In this document: positions 9,217-20,854 of the stretch, in pieces
Layout of the letters: each line of letters opens with the position of its first letter
Position numbering within the stretch: the first letter of the stretch is position 1
Source of the DNA: Hysterangium stoloniferum
Lineage: Eukaryota > Basidiomycota > Agaricomycetes > Hysterangiales > Hysterangiaceae
DNA: 64,000 bases
NCBI GenBank assembly: GCA_015178975.1
Contig: WHVD01000007.1
Location: 930,001 to 994,000, forward strand
Direction of reading: 5' to 3'
Position numbers and translations under genes: made by a program
The notes under the pieces: generated by a model
The model's input: the letters and a program-made list of their open reading frames with translations, nothing else
What the model was told of the DNA's origin: nothing
Databases searched by the model: none

Positions 9217-11388
9217 TGGTGGGTAGCAGGTGGTTGTGATACCGGAAGGGGATGCTGCGCTTTTAAGTTACAGTTATCAAGGGAATAAACTTCAAGGTAT
9301 CGCATTGTGGCGGTGCTTTATAGGATACCCAGCTATTCATCCCTTCCTTTTACACAACCTCAAGCCTCAACCTCCTTTATTCATAGATGCTCCAGGATTG
9401 TCTCAAGTTCTCTCACTATGGTATACACCAATTCGTTGGTCCTCAACAGATTGTCTACGGCAGAGAGCAGATATGGCAGTTATGAGTAATTCGATGACCC
9501 TTCACCGCATAATGTGAGAACTTCCGACTTCTCGAGCGCTAGAGTTTTGGGAATTAATCTCTTACGTTAGTTGAGAAGTGACATGTCAATTGATCAAATA
9601 TTTAAATGCAGTGGATGCTATCCATGACAGCGCTTCTCAGGTACAGCCCCACCACTCCGGCTATATTTAGTGGAAGCATCCGCTTCGTGTTCAATTCTTT
9701 CAGAATTCCAACGAGCATCCCATTTTTATAATTATTTACTTGGGCTAGTTGGCATAGAAAGTAAATATGCCTGTTTGTGGTGAGTCCGTCAGATTTTCAT
9801 TAACAAATTGCGCATGTAATCTATATTCAGTCATAATTAAGTACACGCCAGAATTAGTATTACCCGGTCCTTGTGAGCGGAGTAATGGGGAACCCCTCAT
9901 GATTGAATGGTATCATGGTTTTTCTCCTCATTTTCCGTCCTGGCACCTGCAAGGTTCATGATGAAAACAGCATAATAATAAAAAATCCTACTCGTGTGAC
10001 TTATCGTGCTATTTTATATTTCTATCACCCTATTTTTGTTAATATATTGTGTAAACAGGACATATTTAATGCTTTGAAACTTGCCGATGTATTAGTACAT
10101 AATTTACTTGATTATTATATGCAAGTTCAGAAGTTGACAGCTGGGTATCTCACTTGACGTGCCTGACTGGCATTTTATGTATCTTTGCCAATTCAAGAGT
10201 GACTGGTGGCCTAACCTGGGGTATAGTGACTTTAATCCCACGTGATAAGGCCAAAAAATCTAGATACATACTAACCAAAACTCTGAATTGCCAGGAATCG
10301 TACAAAGTTGGGTGAGAGATGGCAAAACGTGCTCCGGCGCCGAGGACCGTATTCACCTCGATAATGACGACATTATGTCTTATTCAGTTGCTTGTTTGTG
10401 GTAATAACAGCACAAATCCAGCCAGGTGCTCAAAAGGGATACGTTTAAATCAAAAGAAAGACTTGTTCGAATTGAGCACTACAATGGTTTCAGGCGCTCT
10501 GAGGAAGAATGGCTATCTGGGATGCTCCAGGCTGTTCCAGACGCTACACCATGTCCAGGCGCGCATTCTAGATTACGGAGCCTTCCTTCCTCGAGGGGCC
10601 CGAATCAAATACCAATTTACTGATGCGTCGTCTTCTTCAAGGCATCCCGTGTCCTTGGGGCTTCTCCCTCTTCATTTTCTTCCTTCAAGCCGCGGTCACA
10701 GAATATCGGGGATATACAGGTGTGTCATTCGGTAGGCTTACTATACCAAATTTACACCCGTTGGCTATCAAGTGGTCATGGCCTCTGGCTTTCTCGCACG
10801 TCTGCTGTATCGCTACGCATCAGTTATACCTTATAGCGCTCTCACAAGTGCCTTTTGATACTGGTTGACCTTTTTTGCAATATTCGCCTTGTCTTTGTCC
10901 TCAAATCTGATCCCATGGGAGCGAGGCGCTCCAGCATCGAGGGGAGGTTTCGAATGGAGGGAAATACTTAATAGAATGCGCCCAAGGCAGTCGCTATACG
11001 TTTTAAAAACTCCTCCTTGCATTCCAGAGGTTGTGCCCCACGATACCCAATCAGGAGATTGAACATAGATTTTGAAGATTACGTGAATCTGACCCCTCGT
11101 CATGGATTAGTGAGCTGCGGGTGTTGCTTTCTGGTATTCAATGATTGTATTCATGCTATGCCAACTAACTGATACGCTGCTTTCTGTGAAACTTCTGAGG
11201 GTGATATCAACGGGCGTATAGCATCAACGAGAAGCTTCCAGGCACACAAAGGCGGTCAAAAGTGACTATATGCACTGTTCGTAGCTTTCCATGAATGAGA
11301 AATATCGCCACAAGGCGAGTGAAGGAAATAGTGATGGTACTATCATTGCTCCTGGGTAGGATAGTGTATCAGTGCTATCCAAGAGACA
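9217..11388 (-). repeat. Array intergenic repeat between copies B and C
   Basis: Holds the upstream region of B and the 3' flank of C, both read on the minus strand. With gene C it gives the clearest head-to-tail unit in the window: the B and C start codons are 4,077 bp apart. Landmarks are the upstream block 9217-9870, an ORF2-like degenerate segment 10150-10450 and an LDPxxERLAPMG block near 10900-10990. A more AT-rich stretch at 9900-10140 is seen clearly only here; its first 65 bases also occur at 55920-55985. No intact gene seen. Confidence 0.65.
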
Positions 11389-13293
11389 TTATGCGTGCGG
11401 AATGGATGGAACAAGGCCATGAGCACGCTAGTCATGGTCCTCCAACACTAATATGGATGTTGAATGGGATGGTACGCACAGACCGGTGAAAGGTGTGGCG
11501 ATGACACAAAGGAAGGAATGAGCCGCGACAGTTACTCGTTCATGGGAAGCACCGAGGTTTTGATCGGTGATTGAGTCGCGCATTGCGTCACAGAGTGGAA
11601 GAATACGGGCGAGAATGGGGATGATATTGATGTTGCACACTGTGGTACACGCGGAATTGATGTCGTCCGACGCAGCTATCCAGCTTCAGAGTGACCTCAA
11701 TTAGTCGTTTCCCTAACCACCCGAACCACGAATTTGGACACATGTGTGTCAGAATCAGATGATAGTGGAAGGGGGAAAGGAATCTCAACATACCTTAGGA
11801 GGGGCTCAACGAGTGAAGAAACTACATTCAGCTGGTTTATACGATCCATGCGGAATCGAAGAAGGTTTCTAGGGAAAATATATTGCGCCACAGTGAATGT
11901 GATGTGTTCTCATCGATGTGAAGTGTCAAGGACGCTATATCTAGGTTTATGTCGTCCACTACAACTTTCAATACATCACCAGCAATATTTCGAAACCAGG
12001 TATCTTGGTGGATGCAACACACGAGAAGCTGTATAGGAGATTCATAGAAGGAAAGTCGGTGTGAGTAATTTTGTCGGTTGTGGTTTTGGTGAGCAGGACG
12101 AAAGGATGTGATGTTGGGACGCACGGTTGTACCCAGAATTCAATGAAACCTCTGATCGTAGTGAGCTCGACTACAGACAGTTGACGCACGTGACAAGTCA
12201 TGTCCACGATAACCCCAAGGTGCTTAAGGAGGACGGGAGGTGGATTGCATGGGGATGATAAATATCCGGCGATTTGAAGAATAAATGTCGACGCAACCTC
12301 ATTCACGTTCATGTGTAGCGGTGATTTTATGACAGCATTGTAAAGTGAAGACGTAATTGCAGCTGATCGCCGATCTACATCCGACGATCGAGCGCCGGGA
12401 CGCCAGAGGAAGGCCGAACCCAAAGATACTATCAGTTTGTCAGTGTGTCCTCCTTTCCTCCGCTGTATAACACTTGAACTATAGAACCCCCCTAATACCA
12501 CTGATGCCTGTTCTCGAATTCGGAGCGGGTATATGGGTCTACAAACATTGAGTACGTATGTCCGGTGTTTAATGATTGCCATGTTGTGGCCTACCTCATC
12601 AAATCAATGCTCTCTTGAATGACTATTCCCAGTCTTTGCAGCGTAATATACCTTTGTAGAAGCTTGTTAAAGCCCTTGTCGTCTCCGTATCCACGCCCCA
12701 TTCGCTTGTATAGCGTCAACTTTGCCATTAGCAAAACCTTCTTTGCGTTGAGCAGCACTTTCATTCCAATCCTTTCCAAACCGACTCCTAAGAAATATCC
12801 TGGGGAAATTTTAATACTTGAAGATGAGCTATCAGGGAGTGAGCCCCCTCCCCAGTCGATATTATGGCTCTGATATGCACCGAGATATGATGTCGTGTTG
12901 GTGGACCCCCCTCGCATCGTAATAATTGTTCGGGGGGTCATGACAATTTCTCTCTCCTTGGCACTGAATGCATGATGTTTGTCAAGTGTGTATGTGAGAA
13001 GCATATTTCATTTTGCACACCCATTCTTCCACCCAAATTTCCACGTCTTCTTCAGACAGTAGTATGTGCTCGTCGTCTTCAGGTGCTCGGTAACATAAAC
13101 CTTGCCCATGTTCCAGACAGCTCCATCGTTCTCGAAGTTTCATCTCGAATCTTTCCCTCATTCTCGTTTCATTGATATCCTGTCGTTCTACCCGCAATAC
13201 AGCCGGTGAAACCAAGGGTTGTAGCCACTCAACCCCTTGTAGGAGTGGTACTATATGTTCCCTGTTCAGAGTTATCTCGTTGGAAGTTGACAT
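11389..13293 (-). pseudogene. Array gene copy C, full length, frameshift and nonsense
   Basis: All five exons are present. Exon 1 is 13021-13293 (91 codons, ATG at 13293). Intron 1 is 12964-13020. Exon 2 runs from 12963 and has one extra base just after the CHDPP motif, shifting the frame. Exon 3 is 12125-12538 (414 bases, open). The intron 3 acceptor reads CG instead of AG at about 12075. Exon 4 follows from 12074, and exon 5 stops early at TAG 11428-11430, where other copies have TGG. The exon 1 sequence (ERQDINET) places it between the two main subfamilies. Function unknown. Confidence 0.78.
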
Positions 13294-15120
13294 TGATGAT
13301 AGGAGTCATGCTCATCCCGGAAGGGAATGCTGCCCTTTTAAGGTGCAGTTAGCCGGAGAGTCAATGTTCGGCCATAGATTTGAGGCTGTGCTCCTACAGG
13401 ATACCCACTGGTCCATCGTTTCCTATTAGATGACTTGAAGGCCCACTCGTCCTTTTCCAAATATACAGTCAGGATACTCTCAAGTTACTTTAATACTTTT
13501 TACCGATGCTCCTGAACTTCATTAGATCACATACTGCAGACAACACATGTGGCAGCTGGGAATTCATTGACAAGCTGTCAACGCATAATGTGGTAACTTC
13601 TCAGTTCTTGAGCGCTGGATTTCAGGCCAATCCAGCTTTCCCATCATTTCAGACGTGACATATCGATGGATAGAATGTGTAAATGGAGGAGATGCTATCC
13701 ATGGCAGTGCTTATCAGGTACAGCCTCAGGCGCTTTGTTTCAGCATTTCAACGAGGAACCCATTTTAATAATTCCTTAATTATGCTAATTGCGGTCACAC
13801 CTGAATATCACATTGTGTTTTTCCTTTTCAGTTTCTTGGGTTCGGAATCAATTAGTACTCTCAGTCGGAATGAACTTCTAAGGGGACATCTGGTGGTGTC
13901 TCCTGGGCTAGAACCACCATTTGGGCTCACGTTCCAACAGCATACTTGATGGGAGGGTCTGAAGCCTCATGGCCATATTCCCAGATTTTTCTTCTGAAAG
14001 TTATATCATGCTTCTCGCTGCAGTATTTTAATCCCCACTATCCTTTCCCCATCCGTCCATGCAATACTTAGAGTTCACCTCCGCATTCGTTTTGGCTACT
14101 TCATAGAAAGACACGGTACCCATACCGGCTTGCCCGTATTATCTCGATTGGAATTGAGCACCACCCCCTGTGTGTGTAAACGTTTGTGCCATTGATGATC
14201 CGTCTATTAGTGGAGGCTTGTATGCGTTGATCCAGAGTTTGACGATGCACAAGAGTTTCGTTGGAAAGTGCAAGTCCTAAGTCTTGCAGCTCACAATTTT
14301 TTAATTCTCTTAAATCTAGTCCAATGTCACAAGGTGATATTATTTATCCAGCAGATATTCCAGCCTATGTAAAAGCTGGCTAATAGCTTCACGGCGATAG
14401 AGTCGTATTTGTGAGTTGAGAACTTGACATCTCGGGATCTGACTTGATGTGCTTGACTCGGATTTTTGATGTACTTCTATAAACATTAATCAGTGGCTGG
14501 TGGTCTTGTAGCCGAGGGAGTCGACCTTGTGTGCCTTCACTTGATATTATTATGTCTGGAAGGACATACGAAAGGAATAAATCGACCGATCACTCCACGC
14601 AATGGAGGAAAAAAGCCTTCCTACGTTTATTAACCGGGGTGTGACTGTTTGCTATTACAAAGGTGAAATATAGTGAGTGCCAACATGCAGATCGTGCAAT
14701 CGTCGATGAGAGATGTCGAAAGAGGCGCGGACGCCAAGGAACCTATTTATTAGGACAATGGAAGAACTTCTCCTACTTTGCGCTAGCCAGGTGGTCAAAG
14801 AGTGTCCTTTTGGATAAAGGGGAGACTTGGTCAATGAGAAACGTCGCCTCGTTCAAGATGTTAGATATTCTGTATCTTTGGGGTCGTTCTTCGGATTCCT
14901 CGCTGGAGAACCACCAGCGTTGTCCGGGTCATCATCCGATAAAAAATCGACTACATTTATGATCGAGTAAATTCATGCCGCTCTCACACACACAATTCAG
15001 ATGCCTGATATATATCCTATGCATCCCTTTCGGCTCAAAATCCACATCTTAGCAACATTTGTAGTTGTAAAACGAAAGCCATTTTTTATACATTAAGGGT
15101 GATGCCACAACATCGGCGAT
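13294..15120. repeat. Rearranged array intergenic sequence downstream of C on the map
   Basis: 13294-13790 is the upstream region of C. 13795-14100 is a second conserved block (block X), also found near 31600-32050 and, inverted, near 45430-45720. 14170-14640 shows no similarity I could find elsewhere in the window. 14663-14990 is ORF2-region intergenic repeat in minus orientation. No intact gene is visible. Confidence 0.5.
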
Positions 15121-15129
15121 GGCAATGTG

Positions 15130-15465
15130 TGTCGTCGGACTCCTCCCTATAACCCTTGACAGATGCGCTCAATGGGAAGATACAGATCGGGTATCAACTG
15201 CAATTAGGTCACCGCTTTACAATGCTGTCATGAAATCACCGCTACACACCAACATGGATGAGGTTGCGTCGACATTGAATCTACAAATTGCGGGATATTT
15301 ATCATCCTCATGTACTCAGCCTCCCTTCCTCCTCCGCGACCTTGTGGATATTGTAGAAAACATCTACTACGTGCGTCAACTATCTGCAGTGGAGCTCAAT
15401 GTGATCAGAGGCTGCATTGAAATCTAGATACAACCATGCGTCGCGACCTCTCAAAGTGGTTGATA
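15130..15465 (+). pseudogene. Array gene fragment (exon 3 only), plus strand
   Basis: Encodes the family exon 3 core (SPLYNAVMKSPLHTN, then VRQLSAVEL) and the first bases of intron 3. The codon where the others read TGG is TAG at the end of the exon. It lacks exons 1, 2, 4 and 5 and lies inverted relative to copy C, marking a rearrangement point. Confidence 0.7.
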
Positions 15466-16051
15466 AATAAGGTGAGCCTGGGGCGAATTAGTTTACTGAG
15501 AAGGTCAGGGTAATGATAAGACTAGCGTGTAATTAATAGCCACTGAATATTGGTTACACGCACAATTTGGTGGCAAAGGCCTGACGGAGCCGGCACAAAG
15601 ACGGATAGTCAGGGTTGACGGCCATTAGAATCAGTAATGACTTGTTGGAATGGATTCCTCGTTGCCATTATGAAAGAATTTAACACGAAGCGGGGAGTTC
15701 CGTTAGATATAGCCAGAGCCGAGAGCGCCTGGGGCTGTACCTAATAACCACTGCCATGGATAGCGCCCACTGCACTGACATATTATATTCGTGGAGATGT
15801 CACTTCTGACGGGAAACCTGGATTTCCCTGAAATCTGGCACTAAAGAACTCGGAAGGTAGCACAATGCGCGGTGACGGCCCGTCAATTTATTCTCAGCTG
15901 CCATGTGTGTTTTCTGCGGGAGATGATCTGATGAAGTAGAAAGAATATGTGTAAAGATGGTAAGGTAACTTGAGAATATTCTGGCTGCATTATTCAAGAA
16001 GGATAAGTAGGACTTCAAGTTGGTTACAAAGAAAGGATTAAACGGTGTGTA
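15466..16051 (+). repeat. Array upstream region of copy D, left of copia element 2
   Basis: Collinear with 46022-46590 upstream of copy J, so this is the left part of the D/J segmental duplication. It ends in the target duplication GTGTA (16047-16051) created by element 2. The uninterrupted sequence is present in the J block. Confidence 0.75.
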
Positions 16052-16259
16052 TGTTAAATTTGATGATGAAACACACCTTTTTTATAGGTTAATGTGTGTC
16101 AGAACCACTATACACCTCCCAGAGCATCCAACCTATATTGTCAGGAGGTGCTACACTAACTGACACAAGATATTGAGACACAAGTACTTTTATTACAAGC
16201 TTATTAAACTCTTGTATATTGTGTATTATAATAGAGTCAACTCATACTATTTTTTAATA
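16052..16259 (+). repeat. 5' LTR of copia element 2 (208 bp)
   Basis: Starts TGTTAAATTTGATG and ends TTTTTTAATA, so the termini are TG...TA rather than TG...CA. Nearly identical to 20534-20740. Confidence 0.9.
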
Positions 16260-16272
16260 GGTTATGGGCCCC
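16260..16272 (+). promoter_or_regulatory. Primer binding site, copia element 2 (tRNA-iMet anticodon arm)
   Basis: GGTTATGGGCCCC directly after the LTR. The first 12 bases are complementary to the conserved GGGCCCAUAACC anticodon arm of initiator tRNA-Met. Element 1 uses the same site although its LTR is unrelated. Confidence 0.8.
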
Positions 16273-16423
16273 GGCTTCTAATTGTAATACACATTACTAT
16301 AAGTACTTGAATTTGGAGGCATAACAAACCAACTTTTGTGTTTGGTTGAGCCTGTCACTTTTGCTTGCATAAGCAAGAAACCTTAATTTTCGGATTTTCG
16401 AAAATTCCCCTACTGTGTCAAGC

Positions 16424-17152
16424 ATGACATCCTCAGAATCATTACCAAAATTCAAACCATTAAACAACCAAAATTATCCAGAATGGTCTGGAGAAATGAA
16501 GGCATGGTTGATGAAGTTGGGTTATTGGAAGCTTGTTTGTGAAAAAGAAATCAAGCCAGTAAATGGCAGTGATAACATTGAGAAGTGGGAAACAAAGGCA
16601 GAGAAAGCAGCTGCAGAGATATATCTTATGGTGGAAAATGATCAGAGGGTGCATTTCCGTGGATTTGAAGAAGATCCAATCAAAATGTGGGACTTGTTGG
16701 AAAGGACACACTTACAACAAAAACCAGGAGCCCACTTCAATGCCTATGATGACCTATTCTCAATCCAAAAGGATGAAAAGGAGTCTTTGATGGATTTGGG
16801 TGTCAGAATTGATAAAGCAATGGGGACTATTCAAAACCTGTGCCCAAAGGACTTCACAATTGAAAAGTTGGATGAAGAATTACAATGCATGGCACTCATC
16901 CGGGCTCTTCTTGAGGAATATGCACACCTCTCCTCATCATTATTACTCATGGAGAAGTTGGACAAGAATACCATTCTCCAGGCATTTAGAAGCGAGGAAC
17001 TAAATCGCAATCACCGTGGAGAAATGGTTAATAGGGCCAAAGCACCCATCAAGCATCGAAAAAAGATGGTTTGCTATAATTGTGACAAGGAAGGGCACCT
17101 CAGCTATGACTGTCCAAAGCCAAGGAATAAAGAAAAGATACAGCAATACTAG
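16424..17152 (+). pseudogene. gag: Copia element 2 gag region
   Basis: ATG at 16424 is the first ATG of the frame; an in-frame GTG at 16415 also precedes it. It encodes a copia-type Gag (capsid precursor) with a CCHC zinc knuckle C-x2-C-x4-H-x4-C at about codons 217-230 (CYNCDKEGHLSYDC). TAG at 17150-17152 (codon 243) closes it. The frame then continues directly into pol in the same phase, and CAG in place of TAG would keep it open. A real Gag stop with readthrough is conceivable, but most copia elements have one fused frame, so I read it as a mutation. Confidence 0.85.
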
Positions 17153-20100
17153 CAGTCACACAACAGTGCTAACAAGATGGAAGAGGCAAAAATAGAGGAA
17201 GTGGAGGAACAGACAGGAAAAGCAAGTGTCTTTTCACAACATGATGCATGTGCAACCTCAGCTAATATCTATGATTGGAATACAGACACAGGGGCCACAT
17301 CGCATATGACACCCCATTACAACTGGTTCCACACCTATACCCCATACGGAACCCCAATAAAACTTGCAGACAATAGAATTGTATATTCTGAAGGTGTTGG
17401 GAGTGTTATTTTTCAACCAATCATTGATGGAAGAGTTAGCCGGGAGGTTGAATTCACAAAAGTATTACATGTTCCAGATTTACATAATAATCTTCTTGCT
17501 GTCCTATACCTCACACGTTATAAAGAATTTGATGTACACATTTCATCCAAAACCATAAGATTTAATCGCCATGGGAATCTTTTATTCACTGCATCAATCA
17601 CTGATCGAAATGTGGGCTACTTGGATGGCAAGACTATTATAAATAAAATGGAGAATGTGCACATGTCCTCTACTTTACCTCTAGATCTGTCTCTGTGGCA
17701 TAGAAGATTGGGACATCACCACTATGAGGGGATAAAGAATCTAATGAGAAGAAACATGGTCAAAGGATTGGTACTTAATTCAAAGGCTAAACCAGATCCA
17801 ATTTGTGAACCATGTCTTGCAGGAAAGATGCATGCCAACCCATTTCCCCCCTCAGAACATCACTGCAATGAACCTTTGGAGTTGGTACATACAGATGTAC
17901 ATTATATTGGCACAAGATCCCGATCTGGATGTTACTATTGGGTTACATTCATTGATGAGGCTTCAAGATTCTATTACATCATCCCAATCAAGTCCAAAAG
18001 TGGTGTTTTCTGGGCATTCAAATGGTACAAAGCATTTGCAGAAAACTTCCTTGGACGGAAAATAAAGAAACTTAGGGATGACAAGGGTGGAGAATACATG
18101 TCAAGGGCATTCATTGAATTCACCGATAAACATGGTATCTTGCGTCAGCATACAGTCCGTAATAGACCTCAGCAAAATGGAATGGCAGAGTGTGCAAACT
18201 GGACATTAGCAGAAGGGATTACAACCATGCTAACAGAGTCTGAACTACCCAAGAACTTCTGGGAGTACTGCCTGACTGCATTTGTACACATCTGGAACCA
18301 CTGCCCATCATCTGCCTTAAAGGACAAAACCCCATATGAAATTTGGCACAAAAGGAAACCAAATATCAGTCACATCAGAGTTTGGGGATGCATTGCATAT
18401 GTCCACATTCAAAAGGATAAACGATCAAGCCTGGGATCTCACATGGAGAAATGCATCTTCATTGGGTATCCTGAAGGGTATAAGGGATGGTTATTCTACA
18501 ACCCATTGACAAGAAGGATAGTGATCAGTGAACAAGCTGAATTTGATGAACGATACACATGGAAACACCAACCACCACAAGTTCCAGATACTGGTGGGAA
18601 GGATGAATCAAGTACTAGGGATTACATCCCAGGGGGTCCAGTTGTTGAAGAAGATGATAATCCACCGAGTGAATTACCAACTGCCCCTGTGGAGGATCAT
18701 GAATTCCCTGTATCTGAATCCGAAGACAATGTTATCACACCATCCCCCCAGATCACAGATAATGAGGAGGAGGAAGAGGAGGAGGAAGATAACAGACCAA
18801 TTGCTATTCGAAAACCTTTGTGCAACAAAAAACCTCCTAATGAATGGTGGAAAACCTGGGAACCCAATCCTACCACTTCTGACAGTACCGATGAAGTGGA
18901 ATTGGAGGAGGCACATGTGTCAATTATTTCTGAACCAAGGACATTTACAGAGGCAATGAATGGTCCACAGGCAAGACAATGGAGAGAGGCAGCCTTGGAG
19001 GAAATGAACACACACATGAGCAATGGAACTTGGACCATAATGAAACTACCACCAGGAAAAAAGGCTATAGGATCAAAATGGGTTTTCAAAGTGAAACGAA
19101 AGGCAGATGGATCAATAGAACGGTTTAAGGCACGATTGGTTGCTAAAGGATATAACCAGAGACCAGGATTTGACTATACAGAGATTTTTGCCCCAACAAT
19201 GCGCCATGCTACTATTCGTCTAGTATTAGCACTGGCTGCAGCAGAAGGCCTTCACCTCCAATCAGTTGACATATCACATGCATTCATCAACAGTGATATT
19301 GATGCAGAAATATACATGGTCCAGCCAGAAAGATTTCACCAAGGAAGATCAGATGTAGCATGTAGACTAGACAAGTCGCTCTATGGACTCAAGCAGGCAA
19401 GCGATCTCTGGAGCAAACACCTGTGGAGTGTACTAGAGAAAATGGACTTCAAGCAGATTTATTCTGATCCATCGGTCTATATCTATCAACGAGATGGAAT
19501 CAAAGTCATTATTCCCATATTTGTAGATGACATCACCCTTGCAGGACCATCCAAAAAAGTCCTGGATGATTTTGTAGCTGAATTAGCTACACATTTCAAA
19601 CTCAAGGATCTAGGACCTACATCTTTCCTATTAGGCATTGAAATCACACGAGATTGAGAAAAGCAGACTATCTCTCTATCACAACGCCAGTACATCTTGA
19701 ACAAATTACAGGAATTTGGGATGTCAAATTGTCATACAGTGGGTACACCCATGGATCCAGGGGCAAAACTATCATCAGATCAGTCACCCAAAACCATGGA
19801 GGAACAGAATGAAATGCGTGACATTCCCTACATTAATGCAGTTGGGTCCATGATGTACTTGGCCACTACCACCCGTCCCGACATTGCATATACTGCAGGA
19901 GTATTGGCTCAGTTTAATTCAAACCCTGGTATAGCACATTGGAAGGCTGTCAAGCATCTATTCCGATATTTGAAGGGAACTATGGATATGAAACTCACAT
20001 ATGGTCCTGATCCATTAAATACAGATCTATTCATTGGCTTCAGTGATGCTAGTTATGGTGGAGACAAGGACAGTGGAAAATCAACAACAGGGTACATAAT

Positions 20101-20494
20101 CAAAGTGGGATCAGGAGCAGTATGTTGGAGCAGCAAACTACAACCAATTGTGACACTATCCACCACAGAAGCTGAATATGTTGCTGCAGTTGCAGCAGGG
20201 AAGGAGATCTGTTGGATGCAGAACCTGTTAAAGGAATTGGGATACAAGGCACCATGTCCATCAAAACTCTTCATTGACAACCAGTCAGCACTAACTGTAG
20301 CCAAGAATCCAGAACATCATGGATGAATGAAACATCTGGCCCTATGCTACTACTGGTTACGTGACATGGTAGAAAAGGAATCAATCAACCCTATCTACCT
20401 ACAAACAGATGAAATGCCGGCAGATATCTTAACCAAAGCATTACCAAAACCAAAGGTGGAAAAGTTCAGATCTATGATGGGATTAGGAAATTGA
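17153..20494 (+). pseudogene. pol: Copia element 2 pol: protease, integrase, RT, RNase H, two stops
   Basis: Same frame as gag. Counting codons from ATG 16424: protease DTGA at 288-291; integrase zinc site H426, H431, C461, C464; integrase core D491, D553, E589 with 35 residues between the last two. An acidic low-complexity linker follows (about 18760-18790). Reverse transcriptase shows VDISHAF, LYGLKQAS and FVDDITLAG (about 1033-1036). RNase H shows GFSDASYGG, STTEAEYVA and FIDNQSA, ending at TGA 20492-20494. TGA codons at 1078 and 1301 break the last third. In the integrase, GMAECANWTL stands where the usual motif has Arg twice, and both changes can be C-to-T at CpG. Otherwise all catalytic residues are present. 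Confidence 0.92.
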
Positions 20495-20524
20495 ACAGAT
20501 ATGGGATTAAAAAAGTGTTTTATC

Positions 20525-20533
20525 AAAGGGGTG
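20525..20533 (+). promoter_or_regulatory. Polypurine tract, copia element 2
   Basis: AAAGGGGTG immediately before the 3' LTR, the expected plus-strand primer site. Confidence 0.65.
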
Positions 20534-20740
20534 TGTTAAATTTGATGATGAAACACACCTTTTTTATAGGTTAATGTGTGTCAGAACCACTATACACCTC
20601 CCAGAGCATCCAACCTATATTGTCAGGAGGTGCTACACTAACTGACACAAGATATTGAGACACAAGTACTTTTATTACAAGCTTATTAAACTCTTGTATA
20701 TTGTGTATTACAATAGAGTCAACTCATACTGTTTTTAATA
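20534..20740 (+). repeat. 3' LTR of copia element 2 (207 bp)
   Basis: Nearly identical to 16052-16259 and followed at once by the GTGTA target duplication (20741-20745). 20746-20854 is then the D promoter side: GC-rich repeat sequence leading to the family start context, without a clear TATA box. Confidence 0.9.
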
Positions 20741-20854
20741 GTGTATCCCGTGGAGCACGGCCACAATGCTATGACTGGAAACCGACTCTCGGGCTAACTT
20801 CACCTTTAAAAGCGCAGCATTCCCTCTCGGTTCGAGTACGGCTGCTACCCACCA

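Larger units (their letters stand above)
16052..20740 (+). mobile_element. Ty1/copia retrotransposon 2, young, full length, three stops
   Basis: 4,689 bp, flanked by the 5-bp duplication GTGTA (16047-16051 and 20741-20745). The LTRs (208 and 207 bp) differ visibly at two substitutions and one single-base indel. Gag-pol is one frame from 16424 to 20494, 1,356 codons, in the order Gag, protease, integrase, reverse transcriptase, RNase H. It is interrupted by TAG at 17150-17152 and TGA at 19655-19657 and 20324-20326. It belongs to a different family from element 1: the LTRs are unrelated and the proteins diverge, and its coding sequence looks more AT-rich than the array DNA. As it stands it could move only if helped by another copy or by stop readthrough. 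Confidence 0.93.

Noticed and set aside
17805..18065. Overlapping frames inside copia pol
   Set aside because: Out-of-frame shadows of an identified pol gene with complete domain order.
18760..18790. Glutamate-rich tract as a nuclear or DNA-mimic protein
   Set aside because: It is the low-complexity linker between integrase and reverse transcriptase in copia element 2.
16047..20745. CRISPR or tandem-repeat interpretation of the repeated 207-208 bp ends
   Set aside because: They are LTRs: single copies at each end of a gag-pol gene with primer site, purine tract and target duplication.
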